From Kribbella solani (lineage in GTDB: Bacteria > Actinomycetota > Actinomycetes > Propionibacteriales > Kribbellaceae), in NCBI RefSeq assembly GCF_014205295.1, contig NZ_JACHNF010000001.1, positions 7,626,001 through 7,690,000 on the forward strand: a DNA stretch of 64,000 bases, written 5' to 3'. Below the pieces are notes generated by a model, which searched no databases, was not told the DNA's origin, and saw only the letters and a program-made list of their open reading frames with translations. The position numbers and the translations under genes were made by a program. This document shows positions 40,995 through 49,185 of the stretch, piece after piece (within the stretch, counting starts at the first letter, position 1; every line of letters starts with the position of its first letter).

Positions 40995-41495
40995 ATGAAA
41001 CCAGCAAGAGGTGTCCGCCGGACATCAGCCGACGGAACGACACGGCGCGGATTTCTCGGCGGGGTGAGCAAGGTCGGCATGGCCGTCGTGGCCGGAGCGG
41101 CCGGCCTGGTCGAAACCGGCCAGAAGGCAATGGCCTCCCCACAGGCGACCTGGCGGTGCTGCAACCTGTACTTCGGTCAGCCGAACTGCCCGATCAACTC
41201 GTCCGGCTCGTACTACTGCACCCGCGGCACGATGCGGCAATGGTGCTGCTGCAGCGGCTCGCGTACGTACGCGTGTGGCGAATGCACGGGTGGCAGCAGC
41301 TGTGGCCAAGGCCCGTTCTACTGCTCGGCCGGCTGGACGACGGCGCCGAACACCTGCGTGTCCGGTTGCGCCAGCGGCGTCGCCACCGCCGATGCCGCGG
41401 AGCTGGCCACCTGGAACAACGGCACCTATCCGTCCGCGCCGGCACCGGACTACGTCGACGCCCACCCCGAAGTGTTCGCGGTCCGCCATCGGTGA
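40995..41495 (+). CDS. Tat-exported cysteine-rich protein (13 Cys), possible small redox subunit
   Basis: 166 residues. Twin-arginine signal TTRRGFLGGVSKVGMAVVAGA with cleavage near ASPQA. The mature ~115 residues hold 13 cysteines: CC, C, C, CCC (RQWCCCSG), CGEC, C, C, C and C, plus Trp residues next to Cys. Tat export implies folding or cofactor insertion before transport. Context (MauE, thioredoxin-like) and Cys density recall the light chain of methylamine dehydrogenase, but I see no reliable sequence match and no large subunit. GAGGAGA ribosome binding site. Confidence 0.75.
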   Translation: MKPARGVRRTSADGTTRRGFLGGVSKVGMAVVAGAAGLVETGQKAMASPQATWRCCNLYFGQPNCPINSSGSYYCTRGTMRQWCCCSGSRTYACGECTGGSSCGQGPFYCSAGWTTAPNTCVSGCASGVATADAAELATWNNGTYPSAPAPDYVDAHPEVFAVRHR

Positions 41496-41572
41496 ACATG
41501 CATCCGCTGTTCGTCCTCGGCATGTTCGGCCTGCCGGTACTGGCCGGATTCGCCCAGCTGTTCAGTCTTTGA
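41492..41572 (+). CDS. Candidate 26-residue single-helix membrane peptide
   Basis: GTG start overlaps the stop of the Cys-rich protein (GTGA), and the frame encodes 26 residues, mainly one hydrophobic helix (PLFVLGMFGLPVLAGFAQLF). It stops 3 bases before the next gene, filling the gap exactly. An ATG two codons in is an alternative. Tight packing and hydrophobicity support a real gene. No family known. Confidence 0.5.
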   Translation: MNMHPLFVLGMFGLPVLAGFAQLFSL

Positions 41573-41575
41573 GGC

Positions 41576-42202
41576 ATGTCGTTCGTCGGTTACCTCCGGC
41601 CGGTGGCCCAGTCGGAGTCCGACGACCGGCCAGCCGGGCGCTGGTCGATAGCTACCTTGGCCGTCGGCTTCCTGTCGTCGGCACTGCTGATGACGGCGGT
41701 CGTGTTCCTGCTCGGTCACGTCCTGACCACGGTGCTCGGTCTTGGGCAGCCGGCCCGCGCGGGCGTGGCAGCCGTACTGCTGACCGCGTGCTTCGTGGTG
41801 AACGGTGACCTGTTCAGGTTCAAACCGCCGATGCTGCAACGGCAGACTCCACAGCGGGTGTTCTACCTGTTCGGGCCGGTTCGGGGCGCGTTGATCTGGG
41901 GCCTGGACACCGGGCTGATGGTCACCACGTTCCGGATCAGCGCCGCGACCTGGGCGACGTTGGGCCTGGTGGCGCTGGGACTGCTGCCGTGGTGGGCCGG
42001 CGCGGCGTACGCGTTCGGGTTCGTCGTACCGGTGGCGATCGCGGTCCTGGGCGTACCGCCCCGGGAAGGGCCGGAGGACACCTCGATCGAGCCAGGCTGG
42101 TTGCTTGAGGCAATCACCCGGTTCGTCAAGCCGGTGTACCGGGTGGCGTCGATCCTGCTGGCGCTGAACGTGGTCACACTGGTCCTGATCGCGGTGGGTT
42201 GA
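41576..42202 (+). CDS. Integral membrane protein, last gene of the MauE operon
   Basis: 208 residues with five or six hydrophobic helices (LAVGFLSSALLMTAVVFLLGHVL, GVAAVLLTACFVVNGDLF, VRGALIWGLDTGLMVTTFRI, LGLVALGLLPWWAGAAYAFG, ASILLALNVVTLVLIAVG). No cysteine clusters. Position suggests it serves the Cys-rich protein, for example as an anchor or electron-transfer partner; that is inference. Terminator follows at 42214. Confidence 0.75.
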   Translation: MSFVGYLRPVAQSESDDRPAGRWSIATLAVGFLSSALLMTAVVFLLGHVLTTVLGLGQPARAGVAAVLLTACFVVNGDLFRFKPPMLQRQTPQRVFYLFGPVRGALIWGLDTGLMVTTFRISAATWATLGLVALGLLPWWAGAAYAFGFVVPVAIAVLGVPPREGPEDTSIEPGWLLEAITRFVKPVYRVASILLALNVVTLVLIAVG

Positions 42203-42213
42203 GCGCCATGGGT

Positions 42214-42245
42214 CGAGCGGTGGCACCGTCCGGTGCCACCGCTCG
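42214..42245. terminator. Bidirectional terminator
   Basis: CGAGCGGTGGCACC (42214-42227), loop GTCC, GGTGCCACCGCTCG (42232-42245): a perfect 14-bp stem between convergent operons. Confidence 0.9.
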
Positions 42246-42249
42246 GATT

Positions 42250-43038
42250 TCAGCTGGTCTGTTCCACGTGGGTCGGATCGAGGACGCGGCGCAGGAACGT
42301 CCGGGTGCGTTCCTCCTTCGGGTCGCCGATCACCGCCGCGGGCGGGCCCTGCTCGACGATCACGCCGCCGTCCATGAACACGACCCGGTCCGCCACCTCG
42401 CGGGCGAAGGCCATCTCGTGCGTGACCACGAGCATCGTCATCCCGTCCAGGGCGAGCTTGCGCATCACCGTCAGTACGTCGCCGACGAGCTCCGGGTCGA
42501 GCGCGGAGGTCGGCTCGTCGAACAGCATCAGCGCCGGGTCCATCGACAGCGCGCGGGCGATCGCCACCCGCTGCTGCTGGCCACCGGACAGCTGGGCCGG
42601 GAACGCGTCGATCTTGTCGCTCAGCCCGACACGTTCCAGGTTGGCCCGGGCGACCCGTTCCGCCTCGTCGGCGGTGCGCTTCAGGACGGTGCGCTGGGCA
42701 ACCGTGCAGTTCCCGAGTACGGACAGATGCGGGAACAGGTTGAACTGCTGGAAGACGATCCCGATCTGTTGCCGGGCCGCGTCCAGGTGACAGTCCGGGT
42801 GGGTGATCTCCTCGCCGCGGACGAACACCTGACCCTGCTGCGGCTGCTCCAGCAGGTTCACGCACCGCAGCAGCGTCGACTTGCCCGATCCGGACGGGCC
42901 GATCACGCAGACCACCTCGCCCTGCTCGACGGTGAAGTCGATACCGCGCAGGACGTGGTTGTTACCGAACGACTTGTGCAGGTCCTTGATTTCTACCGAC
43001 TGGGGTGGTGGGGCGGGGGAGGTATTCAGGTTGGCCAT
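42250..43038 (-). CDS. Polar amino-acid ABC transporter ATPase, second copy
   Basis: 262 residues. Walker A GPSGSGKST, IVFQQFNLFPHLSVLGN, signature LSGGQQQR, Walker B LMLFDEPTSALDPE and switch VVTHEMAFAREVAD. Paralogue of the ATPase at 32674, sharing nearly all motif wording. Third gene of an SBP-permease-ATPase operon. The ATG follows directly on the permease stop. Confidence 0.95.
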   Translation of the reverse strand: MANLNTSPAPPPQSVEIKDLHKSFGNNHVLRGIDFTVEQGEVVCVIGPSGSGKSTLLRCVNLLEQPQQGQVFVRGEEITHPDCHLDAARQQIGIVFQQFNLFPHLSVLGNCTVAQRTVLKRTADEAERVARANLERVGLSDKIDAFPAQLSGGQQQRVAIARALSMDPALMLFDEPTSALDPELVGDVLTVMRKLALDGMTMLVVTHEMAFAREVADRVVFMDGGVIVEQGPPAAVIGDPKEERTRTFLRRVLDPTHVEQTS

Positions 43039-43863
43039 TTATCGGGTCCTCGCTGTCCGGGCTTCGAGCCGGCGGGCCAGGATGCCCAGCGGCAGGGTGA
43101 TCACCAGGTAGCAGAAGCCGCAGACCACGATCGGGGTCAGGTTCGAGTCCGTGTTCGCCAGGTCCCGGCCGAAGCCGGTCAGCTCGTACCCGTCCGCGGC
43201 GACGCCGATCATGAACACCAGCGACGAGTCCTTCACCAGCAGGATCAGGTCGTTGGTCAGCGGCGGCAGCACGATCCGGAACGCCTGCGGCAGCACGATC
43301 TTCCGCATCGCCAGCCCGGCCGGCATCCCGAGCGACCGGGCCGCCTCGACCTGTCCCTTCGGCACCGCCTGGATCCCGGCCCGGATCACCTCGGCCATGT
43401 ACGCCGACGCGACGATCCCGAGCGCCAGCCAGACCACGCCGTACGGATCCCACGGAATCGTCATCCCCGGGAACGCCAGCGGCAGCAGGCTGAACGCGAT
43501 GAAGACCACGATCGCGGGCAGGCCACGGAAGAACTCGATGTACGCGGTCGCGATCCACCGGTACGGACCGACCTGGCTGAGTTTCATCAACGCCAGCAGC
43601 GTGCCGCCGGCCAGCCCGATCACGAACGCGCCGGCGGTGTACTCGAGCGTTTTCACCAGCGCGTTCAGGACGCCGTCGGTGAAGGTGGACTTGATGAACT
43701 CCGGCTTGAAGAACACGCTGCCGATCTGGCCCCAGTTCGCACTGAAGGCAGCGGCCAGGACCAGTACGATCAGGATCGCGTACTGAATCCAGCGGGAGCG
43801 CCGGGCCCGCTGCCGCGGGCTCAGCCCCTTCCGCTCAACGGTGGTTCCGGTCGAGGTACTCAC
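43039..43863 (-). CDS. Polar amino-acid ABC transporter permease, second copy
   Basis: 274 residues. GVLNALVKTLEYTAGAFVIGL and WIATAYIEFFRGLPAIVVFIAFSL open the His/Glu permease domain. SAYMAEVIRAGIQAVPKGQVEAARSLGMP is the EAA loop. It overlaps the binding-protein stop by 4 bp (ATGA). Confidence 0.94.
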   Translation of the reverse strand: MSTSTGTTVERKGLSPRQRARRSRWIQYAILIVLVLAAAFSANWGQIGSVFFKPEFIKSTFTDGVLNALVKTLEYTAGAFVIGLAGGTLLALMKLSQVGPYRWIATAYIEFFRGLPAIVVFIAFSLLPLAFPGMTIPWDPYGVVWLALGIVASAYMAEVIRAGIQAVPKGQVEAARSLGMPAGLAMRKIVLPQAFRIVLPPLTNDLILLVKDSSLVFMIGVAADGYELTGFGRDLANTDSNLTPIVVCGFCYLVITLPLGILARRLEARTARTR

Positions 43864-44705
43864 TTCTTCGGCTCAACCCCGAACCACAACTTGTAGATCT
43901 CGTTGTACTTCCCGTCCGACTTGGCCTTGGTCAGCAGCTCGTTGAACTTGGCCACCAGTTTCGGGCCGCTGCCGTCCTTCAGCGCGCCGAACCCGTACTG
44001 CTCGCCGGTGTGGAACTCGGCCACCACCGCCATGTCGTCGTTCGCCTTGACGAAGTCGTAGAGCACGCCGTTGTCGTTGATCGCGGCGTCCACCCGGCCG
44101 GACTTGACGTTGTTCTCCTGCAGCGCCAGGTCGTTGAACGGGATCACCGTGTACCCGTTCGCGGCCGCGTTCGCGTCCGCGTACTTCTTGCCGGTGGTGT
44201 CCGCCTGGGCGCCGAGCTTCTTGCCCTTCAGGTCGGCCAGCGACTTGATCCCCGAGTCCTTCTTCGTCATCAGCACCTGGGTCGCGTCCATGTACGGGTC
44301 GGTGATGCTGATCGCGGCCTGGCGCTCCGGCGTGATCGTCATCGCGCCCATGCCCATGTCGCACTTCTTCGCCTGGAACGCGGCGCCCGAGGTGACCTGG
44401 GACCACTCGATGTTCACCACGTCCTGTTCGACGCCGAGGTCCTTGGCGACCAGATCGAGCAGGTCGACGTCGAAGCCGACGACCTTGGTGCCGTCCTTGT
44501 ACTGGAACGGCTTGTACGGCAAATGCGTACAGATCGTCAGTTTTCCGGGCTTGACCAGCGTGATGCCGGCCGCTTTCGCCTTGTCCTCGGAGCCACTGCT
44601 GCTGCCCGAACCGCCACCGCACGCGGTGAGCGTGAGCGCGAGGACAGCGGCCGAGGCGGTGAGTGCCCGTGCTCGGCGGGTACGGAGAGAGGGGACGATG
44701 TTCAT
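43860..44705 (-). CDS. Amino-acid ABC transporter substrate-binding lipoprotein, second copy
   Basis: 281 residues from the ATG at 44705 with GAGGAGA upstream. Lipobox LALTLTAC at about residue 29. The SBP3 domain shows GKLTICTHLPYKPFQYKDG, VVGFDVDLLDLVAKDLG, CDMGMGAMTITPERQAAISI and GEQYGFGALKDGSGPKLVAK. Diverged enough from the 34430 protein to imply a different ligand. The frame is open 71 codons further upstream, but that part is not signal-like. Confidence 0.94.
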   Translation of the reverse strand: MNIVPSLRTRRARALTASAAVLALTLTACGGGSGSSSGSEDKAKAAGITLVKPGKLTICTHLPYKPFQYKDGTKVVGFDVDLLDLVAKDLGVEQDVVNIEWSQVTSGAAFQAKKCDMGMGAMTITPERQAAISITDPYMDATQVLMTKKDSGIKSLADLKGKKLGAQADTTGKKYADANAAANGYTVIPFNDLALQENNVKSGRVDAAINDNGVLYDFVKANDDMAVVAEFHTGEQYGFGALKDGSGPKLVAKFNELLTKAKSDGKYNEIYKLWFGVEPKK

Positions 44706-44906
44706 CGCGGATTCTCCTCGACAGGGGTTGTGAATCCGAGAATCCTGGCACACCTCGGTGCCTGTGTGACCCATCACAACAGACCAGTCGGCTCTGTGGT
44801 TTACTCGTACGGACGGGTGACCCCCTGGCAACGGCGCGTTCGACGCACCCTCATCGAACGCCCACCACCGCAACCTCCGCTCGATTTTCCCTCGAAGGGT
44901 CCCCGT

Positions 44907-46106
44907 ATGGTCGCCCAAGCTGTTGAATCAGTCGTTCCCACCGATGCGTACGCCGGTGACGCGGTTTTCGAACTGCATCGCGGCGGCAAGATCGAGGTCA
45001 GCTCGTCGATCCACGTCCAGGACGCCGACGACCTGTCCAAGGCGTACACCCCGGGCGTGGCGCGGGTCTGCACCGCGATCGCCGCCGAACCGGCGCTGGC
45101 CCGCCGCTACACCTGGACCTCGAACGTGGTCGCGGTCGTCACCGACGGCACCGCGGTGCTCGGCCTCGGCGACATCGGCCCGGTCGCGTCGCTGCCGGTG
45201 ATGGAGGGCAAGGCCCTGCTGTTCAAGGAGTTCGGCGGCGTCGACTCGGTACCGATCGCGCTGGACTGCACCGACGTGGACGAGTTCGTCGAGACGGTCG
45301 CCCGGATGGCGCCGTCGTTCGGCGGGATCAACCTGGAGGACATCTCCGCGCCGCGCTGCTTCGAGATCGAGCGCCGGCTGAAGGAGCGGCTGGACATCCC
45401 GGTCTTCCACGACGACCAGCACGGTACGGCGGTGGTGGTCCTGGCCGCGCTGCGGAACGCGCTCCGGGTGACCGGCAAGGAGATCGAGGACATCCGGGTG
45501 GTCATCTCCGGTGCCGGCGCGGCCGGGGTCGCGTGCGCGCGCATCCTGCTGCAGGCGGGCGTCGGCGACCTGGCCGTTGTCGACAGCAAGGGTGTACTGC
45601 ACGAGGACCGTCCCGACCTGAACCCGGTCAAGCTGTCGCTGGCCCGCGACACCAACACCGGCGGTCTGTCCGGCCGGCTGGCCGACGCGCTGGCCGGAGC
45701 GGACCTGTTCCTCGGTGTCTCCGGCGGCACGGTCCCGGAGGAGGCCGTTGCTTCGATGGCCGACGACGCGATCATCTTCGCGCTCGCCAACCCGAACCCC
45801 GAGGTACACCCCGACCTCGCCCACCGGCACGCTGCCGTGGTCGCGACCGGCCGCTCCGACTTCCCGAACCAGATCAACAACGTGCTGGCCTTCCCCGGCA
45901 TCTTCCGGGGCGCCTTCGACGCAAGCGCCACCCGGATCACCGAAGGCATGAAACTCGCCGCCGCCGATGCCCTGGCCGGCCTGATCAGCCCCGCGGACCT
46001 GCGCGCCGACTACATCATCCCGTCTCCCTTCGACCCCCGCGTCGCCCCGGCCGTCGCGGACGCGGTCGCCGCCGCGGCAGCTGCCGAAGGCGTCACCCGG
46101 GACTGA
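44907..46106 (+). CDS. NAD(P)-dependent malic enzyme
   Basis: 399 residues, the short bacterial form. Oxidative decarboxylation of malate to pyruvate. HRGGKIEVSSSIHVQDADDLSKAYTPGVARVC holds the catalytic Tyr; GKALLFKEFGGVDSVPIALD (Lys), INLEDISAPRCFEIE (Glu-Asp metal ligands), FHDDQHGTAVVVLAAL and the Rossmann loop VVISGAGAAGVACARILL complete the enzyme. GAAGGG lies before the ATG. Its last ~97 bp are antisense to the convergent hydrolase gene. Confidence 0.95.
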   Translation: MVAQAVESVVPTDAYAGDAVFELHRGGKIEVSSSIHVQDADDLSKAYTPGVARVCTAIAAEPALARRYTWTSNVVAVVTDGTAVLGLGDIGPVASLPVMEGKALLFKEFGGVDSVPIALDCTDVDEFVETVARMAPSFGGINLEDISAPRCFEIERRLKERLDIPVFHDDQHGTAVVVLAALRNALRVTGKEIEDIRVVISGAGAAGVACARILLQAGVGDLAVVDSKGVLHEDRPDLNPVKLSLARDTNTGGLSGRLADALAGADLFLGVSGGTVPEEAVASMADDAIIFALANPNPEVHPDLAHRHAAVVATGRSDFPNQINNVLAFPGIFRGAFDASATRITEGMKLAAADALAGLISPADLRADYIIPSPFDPRVAPAVADAVAAAAAAEGVTRD

Positions 46107-46816
46107 TCGTCGAGGAAGCCCCGGATCAGCCGAATCCACTCGTCCGGGGCCTCCACGAACGGCAGATGCCCGGACGCCAGCTCGGCGTACGCCGCGGATT
46201 CGATGCCGTCCGCTACTTCGCGGTGGTGGTACGGCGTGACCATGTTGTCGTGGCTGGTCGAGATGACCAGCGTGGGTACGGTGATCCGGGCCAGGTCGGC
46301 GCGGACATCGACCGTGTCGATCAGATCGAGGTGGTCAGCGGTTCCGGGCGGCGAGCCGCCGTTCGCCAAGGACGCGGCCAGTTCCGGCTCGGTCAAGCGG
46401 TCGAGGAACGGCGTACCGGCGGCGAGCAGATGACCGAAAGCGGCGAGCTGCTCCGGATTGCCGAGCAGCTCGCGCCAGAGCCGTACGAGCAAGGTGAACC
46501 GTGCGGTGGGCTTGGCGAACGGCGCTGTCAGTACGAGTGCGCTGACCCGGTCCGGGTGCCGGACGGCGGCGCGGATCGCGAGCGCGGAACCCAGTGAGTA
46601 CCCCACGATCGCGAACCGGTCGTGCCCGGCGCCGGCCGCGACCAGTTCGTCGGCGAGCCCGTCGACCGTCAACGGCTCGGACCGGCGTGCTGCCGTACCG
46701 GTTCCTGGCAGGTCCAGCCCGATGACGGTGTGATCGGGTGACAGGTTCTCGATCAGCGCCGCGTAGTTGGCCTGGATGCCGCCGCCCGCACCGTGGGCCA
46801 GAAGAATCGTCGTCAT
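46010..46816 (-). CDS. Alpha/beta-fold hydrolase
   Basis: 268 residues. MTTILLAHGAGGGIQANYAALI gives the oxyanion HG; nucleophile elbow FAIVGYSLGSALAI (Gly-Tyr-Ser-Leu-Gly), acid TSHDNMV, and His in ASGHLPFVEAPDEW. The C-terminal ~30 residues are Ala/Thr/Ser-rich and encoded opposite the malic enzyme 3' end; they are probably dispensable. Divergent from the MerR regulator, which likely controls it through the operator at 46831. Confidence 0.88.
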   Translation of the reverse strand: MTTILLAHGAGGGIQANYAALIENLSPDHTVIGLDLPGTGTAARRSEPLTVDGLADELVAAGAGHDRFAIVGYSLGSALAIRAAVRHPDRVSALVLTAPFAKPTARFTLLVRLWRELLGNPEQLAAFGHLLAAGTPFLDRLTEPELAASLANGGSPPGTADHLDLIDTVDVRADLARITVPTLVISTSHDNMVTPYHHREVADGIESAAYAELASGHLPFVEAPDEWIRLIRGFLDDQSRVTPSAAAAAATASATAGATRGSKGDGMM

Positions 46817-46830
46817 GAACCGAGGCTAAA

Positions 46831-46852
46831 CTCCGACATTGGTGTCAGAGTC
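46831..46852. promoter_or_regulatory. Probable MerR operator
   Basis: ACTCCGACA-TTGG-TGTCAGAGT, arms matching at eight of nine positions, between the divergent hydrolase (46816) and merR (46873) genes. Dyads of this size within a stretched promoter spacer are typical MerR targets. Confidence 0.6.
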
Positions 46853-46872
46853 AAGTCGCGGAGGTCGGCAAG

Positions 46873-47250
46873 GTGCGCATGCAGGCGATGGTGGCCCGGA
46901 CCGGAGTGAGCGAGCGCCTGCTCCGGTACTACGAAGAGCAGGGCTTGCTCCGCCCGGAGCGCCTGCCCAGCGGGTACCGCGAGTACGCCGAGACCGACGT
47001 GGAGCTGGTGGTCCGGATCCGGGCCTTGCTCGCGGCCGGGCTCTCCACGGCGACGATCGCGCGGGTACTGCCGTGTGTGACGGCGGAACTCGCGCCGACC
47101 TGCCCGATGGTCCTCGCCGAGCTGAACCAGGAACGGAACCGGATCAGCGCCTCCATCGACGTGCTGGAGGAGTCACGGCGGCTGCTCGACAGCGTGCTCG
47201 CCAAGCCGGTGGTGAGTTCGGTAACTGAAAGCCTGCTGACCGCGCTCTAA
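46873..47250 (+). CDS. MerR-family transcriptional regulator
   Basis: 125 residues. MRMQAMVARTGVSERLLRYYEEQGLLRPERLPSGYREY is the MerR winged helix, followed by the dimerising coiled coil (ELNQERNRISASIDVLEESRRLLDSVLA). Two Cys (PCVTAELAPTC) lie in the linker where some MerR proteins bind effectors; not a metal-type pattern I can name. GTG start. It ends 10 bp before the zinc-type oxidoreductase gene, which may be cotranscribed. Confidence 0.9.
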   Translation: MRMQAMVARTGVSERLLRYYEEQGLLRPERLPSGYREYAETDVELVVRIRALLAAGLSTATIARVLPCVTAELAPTCPMVLAELNQERNRISASIDVLEESRRLLDSVLAKPVVSSVTESLLTAL

Positions 47251-47260
47251 GGTGGTCTGC

Positions 47261-48229
47261 ATGCTTGCTGCTTATGCCGCCAAGTTCGATGCCGACGACC
47301 CCATCGCCGCGCTGGAGGTGGGGGAGCGGCCGGAGCCCGAGGCGCCGGACGGGTGGGTGACGATCGACGTCCGGGCGACCGCGCTGAACCATCACGACCT
47401 TTGGTCCCTGAAGGGCGTCGGGCTGGCCGAGCAGAGTCTGCCGATGATCCTCGGGTGTGACGCGGCGGGGGTGGACCCGGACGGCAACGAGGTGGTCGTG
47501 CACGCGGTGATCTCCGACCCGGCCTGGAAGGGCGACGAGACGCTCGACCCGAAGCGCTCGTTGCTGAGTGAGCGGTACCAGGGGACGCTCGCCCAGAAGG
47601 TCGCGGTACCGGCGCGGAACGTCGTACCGAAGCCGGCCGGGCTGAGTTTCGAGCAGGCCGCGTGTCTGCCGACGGCGTGGCTGACGGCGTACCGGATGCT
47701 GTTCACCCAGTCGGGGCTCAAGCCGGGCGACACCGTACTCGTCCAGGGCGCGGGTGGTGGGGTCGCGACCGCGCTGATCACGCTGGCGCGCGCCGCCGGG
47801 ATTCGGGTCTGGGCGACGAGCCGTGACGAGGCGAAGCGGGCCAAGGCGCTGGAGATCGGTGCGCACGACTCGTTCGAGTCCGGCGCGCGGTTGCCGGAGC
47901 GGGTCGACGCGGTGATGGAGACGGTCGGGCAAGCGACCTGGTCGCACTCGCTGAAGTCGCTGAAGCAGGGCGGCACGCTGGTGATCTCCGGCGCGACCAG
48001 CGGCCAGGCGCCGATGTCGGCCGAGCTGAACCGGATCTTCTTCCTGCAGTTGCGGGTGCAGGGTTCGACGATGGGTACCCGCGCCGAGCTCGCGGAGCTG
48101 GTCCAGTTCATGGCGAACGCGGGCATCGCGCCGCACATCGACACGGTCCTGCCACTCGCCGACGCCCGGGACGGCTTTGCCCGGATGAACGCCGGTGACG
48201 TCTTCGGCAAGATCGTCTTTACTGTCTGA
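47261..48229 (+). CDS. Medium-chain (quinone oxidoreductase-like) dehydrogenase
   Basis: 322 residues. GroES-like N-domain (TALNHHDLWSLKGVG, MILGCDAAGV) and Rossmann domain with LVQGAGGGVATALITLARAAG. His-His and Cys are present near the usual catalytic position, but structural-zinc cysteines are absent, as in the quinone oxidoreductase branch. ATG 47261 preferred to GTG 47252. Possibly cotranscribed with merR. The GNAT gene follows with no gap. Confidence 0.88.
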   Translation: MLAAYAAKFDADDPIAALEVGERPEPEAPDGWVTIDVRATALNHHDLWSLKGVGLAEQSLPMILGCDAAGVDPDGNEVVVHAVISDPAWKGDETLDPKRSLLSERYQGTLAQKVAVPARNVVPKPAGLSFEQAACLPTAWLTAYRMLFTQSGLKPGDTVLVQGAGGGVATALITLARAAGIRVWATSRDEAKRAKALEIGAHDSFESGARLPERVDAVMETVGQATWSHSLKSLKQGGTLVISGATSGQAPMSAELNRIFFLQLRVQGSTMGTRAELAELVQFMANAGIAPHIDTVLPLADARDGFARMNAGDVFGKIVFTV

Positions 48230-48733
48230 GTGCAACCCGAGATCCGCCCGTTCACCCCCACCGACGCGGAAGCCGGAGCCTGGTGCCACCTCCTCTCCTG
48301 GCGCGAGGCATACGCGGGCCTCGCGCCGGACGACCTGCTGCTCGAGCGGACCTCTGACATCGCGCGCCGGATCGAGCGCTGGTCGATCCCGCTCGGCGCC
48401 GGGCGTACGCGCTGGATCGCACTGAACCCGGACCCCGACGCGCCGATCGAGGACCAGGTCGCGGGGTTCGTCGGGATCGGACCAGGGCGGGACGAAGACT
48501 CGCCGGTGCCGTTCGAGCTGGAGGCGATCTACACCCGGCGGGCGTTCTGGAAGACCGGGCTGGGCGGGCGGCTGCTGGAGGTTGCTGTTGGTGAGCGGGC
48601 CGCGTATTTGTGGGTGTTCGAAGGGAACGAGCGGGCGCTGGGGTTCTACCGCCGGCATGGTTTCGTGCCGGATGGGGCGACCCATCACGACGACTACTTC
48701 GACCTGGGCGAGATCCGGCTGGTCCGGAGTTGA
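48230..48733 (+). CDS. GNAT-family N-acetyltransferase
   Basis: 167 residues. PFTPTDAEAGAWCHLLSWREAYAGLAPDDLL is the N-terminal GNAT block. The acetyl-CoA loop is AFWKTGLGGRLLEVAVGE (motif A variant), and VFEGNERALGFYRRHGFVPDG is motif B. GTG start right after the previous stop, so coupled. The substrate is unknown. Confidence 0.9.
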   Translation: MQPEIRPFTPTDAEAGAWCHLLSWREAYAGLAPDDLLLERTSDIARRIERWSIPLGAGRTRWIALNPDPDAPIEDQVAGFVGIGPGRDEDSPVPFELEAIYTRRAFWKTGLGGRLLEVAVGERAAYLWVFEGNERALGFYRRHGFVPDGATHHDDYFDLGEIRLVRS

Positions 48734-48734
48734 C

Positions 48735-48750
48735 GTTTCACGGCTGAAAC
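48735..48750 (+). terminator. Short hairpin after the GNAT gene
   Basis: GTTTCA-CGGC-TGAAAC, a 6-bp stem two bases past the stop at 48733. Possibly a weak terminator of the merR-oxidoreductase-GNAT unit. Confidence 0.4.
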
Positions 48751-48827
48751 ATGGGCGTCGCGGCGGGGCAACGCGCCGGGTACACGCTGTACTCACCGAT
48801 CCGCCCGATCGATGAGGAGATGAGCCC

Positions 48828-49124
48828 ATGAGGCCTGTTTTGACGGTGATCGTTGACCCGGCCGACCGCTGGATGACGAAGGCCGCGTGCATCGGACAGG
48901 CGCCGTCGTACGACGAGACGGCGAGTACCTGGGAGCAGCGCAAGGCGCAGGCGACCTGCCTGACCTCCTGCCCGGTGATCGACCAGTGCCGCGAATGGGC
49001 CCGCCGAACCAAGTTCACCGGCACCGCCGCGGGCGAGAAGTTCCTCTCCGGCCGCCGCCGCGGCCGCCCCGGCCCGCAGGAACGCCGCGCCCGCCCACCG
49101 ATCGACGAACAGCAGGCAAGCTAG
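48828..49124 (+). CDS. Divergent WhiB-like protein with CxxxC spacing
   Basis: 98 residues. Cys21, Cys44, Cys48 and Cys54 (TCLTSCPVIDQC) resemble the WhiB iron-sulfur ligands, but the middle pair is C-x3-C rather than C-x2-C, and the G(V/I)WGG turn is replaced by GTAAGEKFLSG. The tail GRRRGRPGPQERRARPP is basic and AT-hook-like. It may bind a cluster differently or have lost it. GAGGAG ribosome binding site. Confidence 0.75.
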   Translation: MRPVLTVIVDPADRWMTKAACIGQAPSYDETASTWEQRKAQATCLTSCPVIDQCREWARRTKFTGTAAGEKFLSGRRRGRPGPQERRARPPIDEQQAS

Positions 49125-49185
49125 CCGACCCCGCCGGTCTGATAAGTTGCGCGCCGAAATACCGTAAATTCGTGTGAGGAGCGCA

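Noticed and set aside
44010..44906. Upstream extension of the malic enzyme frame by 299 codons
   Set aside because: It is antisense to the ABC binding-protein gene and has shadow composition. The malic enzyme begins at the ATG at 44907.
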